Positions 49,173 to 57,219 of a stretch of DNA of 64,000 nt are shown in pieces. The notes below the pieces were generated by a model. That model was not told the origin of the DNA, ran no database searches, and saw only the letters and a program-made list of their open reading frames with translations. The stretch is from Vagococcus proximus (GTDB taxonomy: Bacteria; Bacillota; Bacilli; Lactobacillales; Vagococcaceae): assembly GCF_029143285.1 (NCBI RefSeq), contig NZ_JAPDSH010000004.1:124001-188000 (forward strand), given 5' to 3'. Positions within the stretch are counted from its first letter, which is position 1. Each line of letters begins with the position of its first letter. Both the position numbers and the translations under genes were made by a program.

Positions 49173-49619
49173 ATGTACGATGTTGTTCAATTTATTTCAA
49201 TAGATGAATTAACGTTATCTGAAGATAGGTATCGTCAGTTTGCTAGTGCACCGAAAAAGAAAGTAGACTACAAACATACACCAGGATTTTGGCCTCCTCC
49301 AGATGATGGTTTAGATGGATTGGATGGACATGAAGGAAAAAAAGGTCGTTCTGGACGTGAGGGACGACAGGGTAGAAAAGGGACTGGTGGCGATGTAGGT
49401 CATATGGGTAAGACTGGAAAACAGATTAATCTAGTTGATTTTTTTATCCCAGACAATAAAACATCTAAAATTAATAAATTACTTGAAGAAAAGTTAGAAA
49501 TAGAATTTACATTATCCTTTTTCGTATTAGCAATAACAATAGCAGGTGTTTCGATATCAATGATTAAGAAAAAACCACGTGGGCATATTATTCATAAAGG
49601 ACAAAAAAAGAGACGGTAA
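49173..49619 (+). CDS. Small collagen-like membrane protein
   Basis: This 148-residue protein is not recognised. Residues 46-84 are thirteen consecutive Gly-X-Y triplets, beginning acidic (GLD GLD GHE) and becoming basic (GKK GRS GRE GRQ GRK). A single membrane helix lies at about 111-131, followed by a very basic tail (IKKKPRGHI..KKRR). There is no signal peptide. The basic tail should stay inside, which would place the collagen-like part outside without a cleavable signal. The gene stands alone with its own terminator overlapping the stop codon. Confidence 0.7.
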   Translation: MYDVVQFISIDELTLSEDRYRQFASAPKKKVDYKHTPGFWPPPDDGLDGLDGHEGKKGRSGREGRQGRKGTGGDVGHMGKTGKQINLVDFFIPDNKTSKINKLLEEKLEIEFTLSFFVLAITIAGVSISMIKKKPRGHIIHKGQKKRR

Positions 49620-49640
49620 TTTTATCGTCTCTTTTTTTGT
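49603..49640 (+). terminator. Terminator of the collagen-like gene
   Basis: GAGACG (49610-49615) plus A run pairs with CGTCTC (49626-49631) plus T run; the stem includes the last codons. Confidence 0.85.
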
Positions 49641-49758
49641 GAAATAATAGAATGAAAGCCTTTACTCATGATAGTGAATTAGGTTCACATAGTATTTATA
49701 AAAGTTAAAAATTAATGATAAAAATGTCTGATAACTTATTTTTTTGCCATTAAATTGC

Positions 49759-49786
49759 TTGACTTTTAAAAAAAAGAGTCTATACT
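49759..49786 (+). promoter_or_regulatory. proS promoter
   Basis: TTGACT (49759-49764) and TATACT (49781-49786) are 16 bases apart, just upstream of the T-box leader. Confidence 0.7.
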
Positions 49787-49792
49787 CGTAAT

Positions 49793-50010
49793 CAAGCAAG
49801 ACATTTGGATTAGTAAAGGACAACACACACAGAGATGAGATTGAGTGCTGAGAAATCTCAAGACGGACCTTGAACCTACCAAATTTTAAAACGTGTGTAA
49901 TGCATGTTCGGTTTGATACCGTTAAGATCGTATGAGACGTAAAGCAATGCTTTGAAAAAGGGTGGTACCGCCGGTTATTCCGGTCCCTTATCAAAGTGTT
50001 GCTTTTTTGT
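49793..50010 (+). promoter_or_regulatory. T-box riboswitch with proline specifier
   Basis: The leader holds a stem I with GAACCTACC, where CCT (49875-49877) is the likely specifier codon for proline. The T-box AAGGGTGGTACCGCC lies at about 49958-49972. The terminator pairs 49941-49955 with 49991-50005 and a T run follows. Uncharged tRNA-Pro would stabilise the antiterminator and turn on proS. Confidence 0.88.
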
Positions 50011-50046
50011 TTTTATAAAATAAAAAATGATTAAGGATGTGGCAGT

Positions 50047-51486
50047 ATGTCAAAAGAATTTGTTAAAGAAATTACAACACGCGATGAAGATTTCGCCCAA
50101 TGGTATACGGATATTGTATTAAAAGCAGAACTATGTGACTACTCTAGTGTAAAGGGCTGTATGGTTCTTCGTCCTACTGGATATGCCTTATGGGAAAACA
50201 TTCAAAAAATTGTAGATGAAAGACTTAAAAAAACAGAACATGAAAATGTGATGATGCCAATGCTGATTCCTGAGCATTTATTATTAAAAGAAGCAGAACA
50301 CGTGGAAGGCTTCGCACCAGAAGTTGCTTGGGTAACGCATGGTGGTAACAACGAACTTCAAGAACGTCTAGCGATTCGTCCGACTTCAGAAGTGATGTTT
50401 GCAGAACACTTCAAAAACGTGATTCATTCATATAGAGATCTACCTAAATTATATAACCAATGGGTGAGTGTTGTTCGTTGGGAAAAAAATACACGTCCGT
50501 TCCTTAGAACGACAGAATTTTTCTGGCAAGAAGGTCATACATGCCATAACGGGTATGAAGATGCTGACCGAGAGGCACGTGAGATTTTAGAAATGTATAA
50601 AGATGTTTGCGAAAACATCCTAGCAATCCCAGTTGTACGTGGGGTGAAAACTGAAAGTGAGCGTTTTGCTGGTGCAGTTCATACTTACACAAATGAAACA
50701 CTTATGTATGATGGAAAGGCACTGCAAATCACGACTTCTCACCATTTAGGTCAAAACTTCAGTTCAGCTTTTGATATCACGTTCTTAAATAAAGAAGGTA
50801 AAAAAGAAGCTGTACATCAGACATCTTGGGCAATTACAACCCGCTCTATTGGTGGAATGATTATGGTTCACGGTGATGATCGTGGATTAGTAATGCCTCC
50901 TCGTATTGCACCAACACAAATTATGATTGTGCCAATTGCTCAACATAAAGAGGGTGTGTTAGATAAAGCTTTTGATTTAAAAGAACAGCTATTAGCTGAT
51001 TTCAAAGTTAAAGTAGATGATTCAGATAAACAACCTGGGTGGAAATTTAACGATTGCGAAATGAAAGGTATTCCAGTTCGTATTGAAATTGGTCCTCGTG
51101 ATATCGAAAATGGTGAAGTTGTAGTTGTTCGTCGCGATACGCTAGAAAAAGTGACAATGGCATTAGATGAGTCACTAAACGAAAATATTGCTACTCTTAT
51201 GGATAAGATCCATGACAATATGTTTGAACAAGCTAAAAAACGTGCCGATGATAAAACACTCGAAACAGAAGATAAAGACGAGTTTGCTGCACATATTAAA
51301 GAAGGTGGTTTTGCAATCTCACCTTGGTGTGGCGAAGAAAGTTGTGAAGAGAAAATTAAAGAAGATACAATGGCAACGTCTCGCTGTATGAGTTTTGAAA
51401 ACTTAGATAAAGACATGTCAGGCAAAAAATGTATCTGCTGTGGTGGTCAAGCGAAACACTTGGTTCACTGGGCAAGAGCATATTAA
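50047..51486 (+). CDS. proS: Prolyl-tRNA synthetase, short (archaeal/eukaryal-like) type
   Basis: The 479-residue class II synthetase charges tRNA-Pro. It lacks the large editing insertion of the ~570-residue bacterial type. The C-terminus holds a Cys-rich zinc-binding-like region (CGEESCEEK ... CICCGG) and ends in RAY, as in ProS type 3. Motif 2 is seen around [20 protein letters not shown]. It is controlled by the Pro T-box and lies just upstream of the proline reductase locus, so it may be the organism's only or a second prolyl-tRNA synthetase. Confidence 0.9.
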   Translation: MSKEFVKEITTRDEDFAQWYTDIVLKAELCDYSSVKGCMVLRPTGYALWENIQKIVDERLKKTEHENVMMPMLIPEHLLLKEAEHVEGFAPEVAWVTHGGNNELQERLAIRPTSEVMFAEHFKNVIHSYRDLPKLYNQWVSVVRWEKNTRPFLRTTEFFWQEGHTCHNGYEDADREAREILEMYKDVCENILAIPVVRGVKTESERFAGAVHTYTNETLMYDGKALQITTSHHLGQNFSSAFDITFLNKEGKKEAVHQTSWAITTRSIGGMIMVHGDDRGLVMPPRIAPTQIMIVPIAQHKEGVLDKAFDLKEQLLADFKVKVDDSDKQPGWKFNDCEMKGIPVRIEIGPRDIENGEVVVVRRDTLEKVTMALDESLNENIATLMDKIHDNMFEQAKKRADDKTLETEDKDEFAAHIKEGGFAISPWCGEESCEEKIKEDTMATSRCMSFENLDKDMSGKKCICCGGQAKHLVHWARAY

Positions 51487-51576
51487 TAAAACGTGTGTGT
51501 CATAACCTTAATAGCGAGTTGTCGAATTCTTGCTTCTAATTGGTGATACTATATATGTTGGCTAATATAGCAACGA

Positions 51577-51609
51577 AAACACCTTCCCAAATACGGGAGG
51601 GTGTTTTTT
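51577..51609 (+). terminator. Rho-independent terminator after proS
   Basis: ACACCTTCCC pairs with GGGAGGGTGT (one G-U) and a T run follows. Confidence 0.85.
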
Positions 51610-51671
51610 TATATACTATAGTAGAAACTCATTAATCTGTTATTTTTCATGAAACATATTGTTAATGTTTG

Positions 51672-51695
51672 CACAACATATATGTATATATTGTG
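51672..51695. promoter_or_regulatory. Dyad with TTGTG arms in gene-free spacer
   Basis: CACAA (51672-51676) and TTGTG (51691-51695) flank an AT-rich near-palindrome. The right arm extends to TTGTGAA, the half-site also found before prdC. No gene is seen in 51610-51735. Confidence 0.4.
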
Positions 51696-51735
51696 AAATG
51701 TTTCTATAACAAAAGAAAGCTTTCATGATAAAAGA

Positions 51736-51767
51736 AAAAAGCTACTGAAAATTTTCAGTAGCTTTTT
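51736..51767 (-). terminator. Terminator of selC
   Basis: A perfect 16-base palindromic stem around GCTACTGAAA / TTTCAGTAGC with A and T runs lies 11 bases past the tRNA 3' end on the minus strand. Confidence 0.82.
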
Positions 51768-51778
51768 GATAGTTTAAT

Positions 51779-51875
51779 TGGCGGGAAAGTGTGGGAATCG
51801 AACCCACCCAAGAAGCTCTTAACTCCTCATACTGGTTTTGAAGACCAGAGGGAACACCAGAACCCATCCATTCCC
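51779..51875 (-). tRNA. selC: tRNA-Sec (anticodon UCA)
   Basis: On the minus strand this is a 97-base tRNA including encoded CCA. The anticodon arm is CTGGT-CTTCAAA-ACCAG with UCA at 51841-51839, which reads UGA. A long variable arm and a T arm GTGGG-TTCGATT-CCCAC follow, and the acceptor opens GGGAA and closes TTCCC-G-CCA. The length, long extra arm and UCA anticodon identify selenocysteine tRNA. It serves the UGA codons of prdC and prdB. Confidence 0.93.
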
Positions 51876-51894
51876 AAATGTTTTAACACATAAA

Positions 51895-51923
51895 AATATA
51901 ACATAGCTCTAAACACAATGCAA
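51895..51923 (-). promoter_or_regulatory. selC promoter
   Basis: On the minus strand TTGCAT (51923-51918) and TATATT (51900-51895) are separated by 17 bases, about 20 bases before the tRNA. Confidence 0.65.
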
Positions 51924-51968
51924 GAAAATAATGGGATATTTTTTTGATGAATTTATCTCACAAAAAGA

Positions 51969-52009
51969 TTGTGAAATGTATTGCAATTATATTGTGAAGA
52001 TGTTATCAT
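51969..52009 (+). promoter_or_regulatory. prd operon promoter with Rex-like half-sites
   Basis: TTGCAA (51981-51986) and TATCAT (52004-52009) are 17 bases apart. TTGTGAA occurs at 51969-51975 and 51992-51998, 23 bases apart; one abuts the -35 and the other lies in the spacer. TTGTGAA is the half-site of the redox repressor Rex (TTGTGAA-N4-TTCACAA); the second halves here are poorly conserved. Repression linked to NADH/NAD+ is inferred. Confidence 0.5.
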
Positions 52010-52082
52010 TCTGTTGTAGTGAGGGAGATATTCTAATTGAACTTACTTTGAAAGTCACTCTATATATAAGGAGGTGAAAAAA

Positions 52083-53369
52083 ATGACAAGTCTAATGATT
52101 TCATTAAAACAACACGTTGGAGCCCCGTGCGAACCGATTGTATCAGTTGGTGACGAGGTAAAAAGAGGACAATTAATTGCTAAACCGCAAGGATTAGGTG
52201 CTAATATTCACGCAAGTGTTAACGGAAAAGTTGTAGCAATCACAGATCAAGGTGTTCAAATTGAACAAATTGGTGAATTTACAACAGATTTCATGAAAAT
52301 CCCTGAGACAGCAACAAAACTTGAAGCAATTGAAGCAGCAGGTATTGTAGGAGCTGGTGGTGCAGGTTTCCCGACACATGTAAAATTAAGTACTAAAATT
52401 CCTGGTGGTTATATTTTAGCCAATGCAGCTGAATGTGAACCATTACTTTCGCATAACGTGGAACAAATGGAAACTCATCCTGAAACTGTTATTGACGGTT
52501 TGATTCATTGTTTAGATATTACAGAAGCAAAAGCAGCATATATCGCAATCAAACCTAAAAATAAAAAAGCAATGATCGCCTTGAGTAAAGCAGCTAAAAA
52601 AGATGACCGTATTCAACTTAAGTATTTATCAGATATGTACCCTGCTGGTGATGAACGAGTGATTGTACGTGAAATCCTAGGTATTACGCTTGAACCTGGT
52701 GAATTACCACTTAAAGCTAATGCTGTAGTTGTCAACGTGGAAACACTTAAACACATTTCAGAAGCGATTGACCTTAGAAAACCCGTAATTGATAAAGATT
52801 TAACAGTAGGTGGCCGTGTGGTAGATGAATTAAAAGTATTCATGAATCAACCGATTGGCTTACCATTAAAACACTTTATCGATGAAGCTGGTGGGTACAT
52901 TCATCCCCACGGTGAGATCGTTGTTGGCGGACCATTCACTGGTCAAAGTGGCTCAGAAGACACACCTGTTACTAAAACAACTGGTGGTGCTTTAGTTGCT
53001 ATGCCATATCCAAACGACAAACGTAAAGTAGGTATCCTAATTTGCGAATGTGGTGCTGGTAGAGAACGATTACACGAAATTGCTGAAGGTATGGGCGCAG
53101 AGGTAGTCTCTGAACAAATGTGTAAACGTATGGTTGAAGTAAATGGAAGATATAGATGTAGCTTACCAGGCATTTGCCCGGGACAAGCTGAGAAAGTACT
53201 CGCTATGAAGAAAGACGGCGCAGAAACTGTTCTTGCTGGTACATGCCAGGATTGAACAAACACCGTCATGGGTGTAGCTCCTAGGTTAGGAGTTCCAGTT
53301 TATCACAGTACCGATCACGTTTTACGCGGAGCAAGCCACAAGCTATACAGAAGACTTCCATCGAACTAA
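52083..53369 (+). CDS. prdC: PrdC, electron-transfer selenoprotein of proline reductase
   Basis: The 428-residue protein resembles RnfC and passes electrons to D-proline reductase. It starts LMISLKQHVGAPCEP and has the GAGGAGFPTHVK motif. The UGA at 53253-53255 is read as Sec391: the frame continues 37 codons to TAA at 53367 with PrdC-like sequence (TNTVMGVAPRLGVPVYHSTD), and the residues before it make a redox motif C388-Q-D-U391. Hairpins after the UGA may be the SECIS. ATG at 52083 lies 8 bases after AGGAGGTG. Annotation that stops at UGA would lose the redox centre. Confidence 0.9.
53260..53292 (+). promoter_or_regulatory. Candidate SECIS region of prdC
   Basis: Two small hairpins follow the UGA: ACACC / GGTGT (53260-53275) and CTCCTA-GGT-TAGGAG (53278-53292). 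Either could recruit SelB; the second has a G-U loop at 29-31 bases. Confidence 0.5.
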
Positions 53370-53426
53370 GATTAATCAATTAGAAACAAAAAAATTCGAT
53401 AAAAACTAATAGGAGGTTTTGACAAT

Positions 53427-55316
53427 ATGTCAATTACTGTAGAAACAGCTAAAGAGCATGCGAAAGATCCAGCGGTATTGTGTTGTCGCGCAGAAGGTGG
53501 TATCGTAATCGAACCATCAAACTTAGAAGATCCAGCTTTATTCGATGATTTAATCGATTCAGGTTTACTAACATTACCTGAAGATACATTAACAATTGAG
53601 GAAGTTTTAGGTGCTAAATTAACTAAAACAACGGACGCTCTTGTTCCGTTAACTCCATCAATCGTAGACGGCATTGTAAAAGCAGAAACTGAAGAGACAG
53701 TTGAAGTTAAAGAAAAAGCAGTTAGTGAAGCAGTAGCGACACCAGCAGCTCCAGTTGCACCAGTAGCAGTAGCTAACGGTCAAGTTCTTAAAATTCAAAT
53801 TGCTGAAGGTAAAGGAATTAACTTAGAAATTCCAATGCCACAAGCAGCACCAGTCGCTCCAGTTGCAAGCGGAGTTGTACCTGCTCAAGCAGCCGCAGAA
53901 GTACAAACAACAACAGCTCCAATGGCTACAGAACCTGAAGTTAAAGAAACAGTAGTTCGTAGCTTAATCAAGAAATATTACAAAATCAACAAAGTAGAGT
54001 TTGCTGAAGAAACTAAAATCGAAGGGAATACATTATATTTACGTAACCCTAAAGAAATTTGTGACGAAGCAATTGCTTTACACGAACTTGTTGAAGACAT
54101 GAGCATGGAAATCATCACACCTGATAACTATAATACTTATAGTGAAACAGTAATGGATGTTCAACCAATTGCTACTAAAGAAGAAGGCGACTTAGGCCAT
54201 GGTGTTACACGTGTGGTTGATGGCGTTGTTATGATCTTAACTGGTACTGACGCAAACGGCGTTCAAATCGGTGAGTTCGGTTCATCTGAAGGTGAATTAG
54301 ACAAAAACATCATGTGGAACCGTCCAGGTGCTCCAGATAAAGGCGATATCTTTATCAAAACACAAGTAACAATCAAAGCTGGTACTAACATGGAACGTGT
54401 TGGACCATTAGCCGCTCATAAAGCATCAGACTATGTGACTGAAGAAATCCGTAAAGTATTAAAAACAATTGATGATTCAATCGTAGTAAATACTGAAGAA
54501 ATCGTTCAAAAACGTCGTCATGGTAACAAAAAAGTCCTTATTGTTAAAGAAATTATGGGACAAGGCGCAATGCATGATAACTTAATCATGCCAGTTGAGC
54601 CAGTTGGTACTTTAGGCGCGAAACCAAACGTTGACTTAGGTAACTTACCAGTTATCTTAGCACCAACAGAAGTATTAGATGGTGGTATCCATGCGTTAAC
54701 ATGTATTGGACCTGCATCTAAAGAATGTTCTCGTCATTACTTCAGAGAACCTTTAGTTATTGAAGCAATGAATGACCCTGAAATTGATTTAGTAGGTGTG
54801 GCATTTGTCGGATCTCCTCAAGCTAACTCAGAGAAATTCTACGTATCAAAACGCTTAGGTATGATGATTGAAGCAATGGACTTAGATGGTGCTATCGTAA
54901 CAACTGAAGGATTTGGTAATAACCATATCGACTTCGCTTCACATATCGAACAAATCGGTAGTCGTGGCGTTAGTGTTGTAGGTGTTACATATTCAGCAGT
55001 CCAAGGTGCATTAGTAGTTGGTAACAAATACATGAACTGTATGGTGGATAATAATAAATCAATGCAAGGTATTGAAAATGAAATTTTAGAAAACAATACA
55101 TTGTGTGAAGAAGATGCAGTCCGTTCAATGGCTATGTTAAAAACATCAATGGCTGGCGGAGAAATCAAAAAACCTGAACGTAAATGGAATGCAAATGTTA
55201 AACAAAATAACATCGATGCAATCGAAAAAGCAACAGGTAGAAAAATTGAATTAGTAGACAATGAACAATCATTACCTAAGAGTAAAAAACGTTTAGAAGT
55301 TTACGAAAAAGAATAA
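53427..55316 (+). CDS. prdA: D-proline reductase proprotein PrdA
   Basis: The 629-residue proprotein self-cleaves to two subunits and forms the pyruvoyl group that binds proline. The likely cleavage site is Thr425-Cys426 in HALTCIGPASKE. Residues about 90-185 are an Ala/Pro/Val-rich linker between an N-terminal region and the core. The core repeats motifs shared with PrdD (before the cleavage) and PrdE (after it). AGGAGG precedes the ATG. It works with PrdB to reduce D-proline to 5-aminovalerate. Confidence 0.93.
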   Translation: MSITVETAKEHAKDPAVLCCRAEGGIVIEPSNLEDPALFDDLIDSGLLTLPEDTLTIEEVLGAKLTKTTDALVPLTPSIVDGIVKAETEETVEVKEKAVSEAVATPAAPVAPVAVANGQVLKIQIAEGKGINLEIPMPQAAPVAPVASGVVPAQAAAEVQTTTAPMATEPEVKETVVRSLIKKYYKINKVEFAEETKIEGNTLYLRNPKEICDEAIALHELVEDMSMEIITPDNYNTYSETVMDVQPIATKEEGDLGHGVTRVVDGVVMILTGTDANGVQIGEFGSSEGELDKNIMWNRPGAPDKGDIFIKTQVTIKAGTNMERVGPLAAHKASDYVTEEIRKVLKTIDDSIVVNTEEIVQKRRHGNKKVLIVKEIMGQGAMHDNLIMPVEPVGTLGAKPNVDLGNLPVILAPTEVLDGGIHALTCIGPASKECSRHYFREPLVIEAMNDPEIDLVGVAFVGSPQANSEKFYVSKRLGMMIEAMDLDGAIVTTEGFGNNHIDFASHIEQIGSRGVSVVGVTYSAVQGALVVGNKYMNCMVDNNKSMQGIENEILENNTLCEEDAVRSMAMLKTSMAGGEIKKPERKWNANVKQNNIDAIEKATGRKIELVDNEQSLPKSKKRLEVYEKE

Positions 55317-55340
55317 TAGACGAAGGTAGCTGACAGAACA

Positions 55341-55643
55341 ATGGAAAGATTAAAATATATCTCAACAGAACGAATGTTTGAAGGGATTCTTGTTGAAATC
55401 ACTGATGGTGGCGTTACAATCGACTTAAAAGGTCGCTTGGGCCAATTCAAAATTCCTAAACGAATGATTATTTCAGAACATGAACTACAAATAGGTCAAG
55501 AAGTTGGATTTATGTTATCTTATCCAGAAGTTCTTGATGAAAAACCTAATCAAGAGTATGTAAATGCCCTTGAAGAAAACCAAAGACGTCAAAAAGAAAT
55601 GCAAGAAAAAAATAAAGAACAACATGTGGAAGGAGAAATTTAG
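55341..55643 (+). CDS. Small conserved protein of the prd operon
   Basis: A 100-residue protein with a beta-rich N-terminal half (GILVEITDGGVTIDLKGRLG), reminiscent of a small barrel, and a charged helical C-terminus. It resembles the CBO2463/CBO2479-type proteins found between prdA and prdB in Clostridia. It sits between prdA and prdB with its stop touching the prdB start. The function is unknown; assembly or regulation of the reductase is possible. Confidence 0.7.
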   Translation: MERLKYISTERMFEGILVEITDGGVTIDLKGRLGQFKIPKRMIISEHELQIGQEVGFMLSYPEVLDEKPNQEYVNALEENQRRQKEMQEKNKEQHVEGEI

Positions 55644-56369
55644 ATGACTTTAACATCAATTGAAGGCTTACAATCAGAAATTTTTGTTCCGATTACGCCT
55701 AACCCAGTCTTCACTCCAGTAACTAAAGAGTTGAAAGAAATGCGCGTTGCTTTAGCGACAGCTGCAGGGGTTCACTTAAAATCAGACGAACGTTTTAACT
55801 TAGCAGGGGATACAGGTTACCGCGAAATTCCAGGTAACGCTCCTAGCGATGATTTAATGGTATCACACGGAGGATATGATAACGGAGACGTAAATAAAGA
55901 CGTTAACTGCATGTTCCCAATCGACCGTTTAAATGAATTAGCAGCAGAAGGATTTATTAAAGAAGTTGCTCCAATGCACTTTGGCTTTATGGGAGGCGGG
56001 GGAGACCAAGATGCGTTTACTAACGTAACTGGTCCAGAAATCGCTGAAAAACTTAAGGCTGAAGAAGTTGACGCAGTTGTCTTAACCGCTGGTTGAGGGA
56101 CTTGTCATAGAACTGCCGTGATCGTGCAGAGAGCCATTGAAGAAGCTGGAATTCCTACAATTTTAATTGCAGCGTTACCTCCAGTAGTAAGACAAAACGG
56201 AACACCTAGATCTGTTGCACCACTTGTACCAATGGGTGCCAACGCTGGGGAACCAAATAACATTGAAATGCAAACTGGTATCTTAAAAGATACTTTAACT
56301 CAATTAGTTGAAATTCCAAGTGCAGGTAAAATCGTTTCATTACCATACGAATATATTGCGCACGTGTAA
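55644..56369 (+). CDS. prdB: D-proline reductase selenoprotein subunit PrdB
   Basis: The 241-residue catalytic subunit contains an in-frame UGA at 56094-56096, read as Sec151 in LTAGU-GTCHRT, the conserved UxxC motif of PrdB and of its glycine reductase relative GrdB. The frame continues 90 codons to TAA at 56367. A hairpin with a bulged U lies 16 bases after the UGA. Sec attacks the C-alpha-N bond of the pyruvoyl-bound D-proline. A naive call gives two ORFs (55644-56096 and 56118-56369). Confidence 0.93.
56113..56129 (+). promoter_or_regulatory. SECIS-like hairpin of prdB
   Basis: CTGC+CG pairs with CG+GCAG around a TGAT loop, with one bulged U (56125). The loop is 23-26 bases after the UGA, similar to known bacterial SECIS spacing. 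Confidence 0.6.
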
Positions 56370-56392
56370 TAAAATAACTATCTAATGATGAA

Positions 56393-56440
56393 AATAAGAG
56401 TGGAGAATGTAAGTTGTTACTTCACCACTCTTATTTTTTA
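56393..56440 (+). terminator. Long terminator between prdB and prdD
   Basis: Perfect 11-base arms (AATAAGAGTGG at 56393-56403 and its complement at 56425-56435) enclose an inner stem GTAA / TTAC and run into a T-rich stretch. It ends 14 bases before the prdD start. Confidence 0.8.
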
Positions 56441-56453
56441 TAAGGTGAGGATT

Positions 56454-57197
56454 ATGAAAAAAGTTCAAAGAGAATTACGTATTAAAGCGTATCATATGAC
56501 GTCAGTCGAATTCTCTGAAACAAGTGCAATCAATGAACACACTCTTTCAATACCAACGTCGGTTGACTATGATGACTCACTCTTTGAAGATGTTTCGATT
56601 AATATCATTCGTCCAAGAGAGCATGATGTCAAGATCAATACGATTATGGATATTGTTCCTATTTCCACTAAGGTTCTGGGACGTTTAGGTGAAGGAATTA
56701 CTCACACCTTAACAGGGGCGTATGTCATGATTACAGGTGCAGATACTGACGGTGTCCAAATGCATGAATTTGGTTCTTCAGAAGGTATTTTATCTGAGCA
56801 GTTAGTTTTAAATCGAGCTGGCTCACCAGGATCAGATGATTATATTATTCACGTCGACATGATCTTAAAGCCAAATCAAAGCTATACCAGAGAGTTAGCA
56901 ACTACTATGTTTAAAGTTTCAGATGACTATATTCAACCAATTAGAGAAAAATTAAAACTATTAAATGGTCGAGAAGCCGATGAAGTTCATATTTTTGAAG
57001 ATAAAGTAAGAGATGGAAAACCTAAAGTTGCTATTGTTAAACAGATAGCAGGCCAAGGTGCGATGTATGATAACCTTTTATTCCCTGGTGAACCAAGCGG
57101 GTTTGCAGGAGGGTTATCAATTATTGATTTAAATAACATGCCTGTTTTACTTTCTCCAAATGAATACCGAGACGGTGCCATTCGAGCAATGGTTTAA
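56454..57197 (+). CDS. prdD: Proline reductase cluster protein PrdD
   Basis: The 247-residue protein is homologous to the part of PrdA before its cleavage site: shared blocks include MDIVPISTK, GSSEGILS, GQGAMYDNLLFP and VLLSPNEYRDGAIRA. It stops exactly where PrdA has Thr-Cys. No pyruvoyl group can form. Its role is unclear. ATG at 56454 follows AAGGTGAGG; an upstream ATG would lie within the terminator. Confidence 0.85.
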   Translation: MKKVQRELRIKAYHMTSVEFSETSAINEHTLSIPTSVDYDDSLFEDVSINIIRPREHDVKINTIMDIVPISTKVLGRLGEGITHTLTGAYVMITGADTDGVQMHEFGSSEGILSEQLVLNRAGSPGSDDYIIHVDMILKPNQSYTRELATTMFKVSDDYIQPIREKLKLLNGREADEVHIFEDKVRDGKPKVAIVKQIAGQGAMYDNLLFPGEPSGFAGGLSIIDLNNMPVLLSPNEYRDGAIRAMV

Positions 57198-57219
57198 TTT
57201 TTTAGAAAGAAGTGAGTTT

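Noticed and set aside
50940-51425. 161-codon open frame on the minus strand inside proS
   Set aside because: It lies entirely within a well-supported gene, has biased composition and no ribosome site, and matches no family I know.
53253-53255. prdC ending at TGA as a complete gene
   Set aside because: The downstream 37 codons are in frame and PrdC-like, and the CxxU motif is formed only with readthrough.
54839-55261. 140-codon open frame on the minus strand inside prdA
   Set aside because: Shadow of the prdA codon pattern; no ribosome site and no family features.
56094-56096. prdB as a pseudogene or frameshifted gene with a premature stop
   Set aside because: The TGA sits exactly at the catalytic Sec position, the frame continues uninterrupted, and selC, selB and selD are all nearby.
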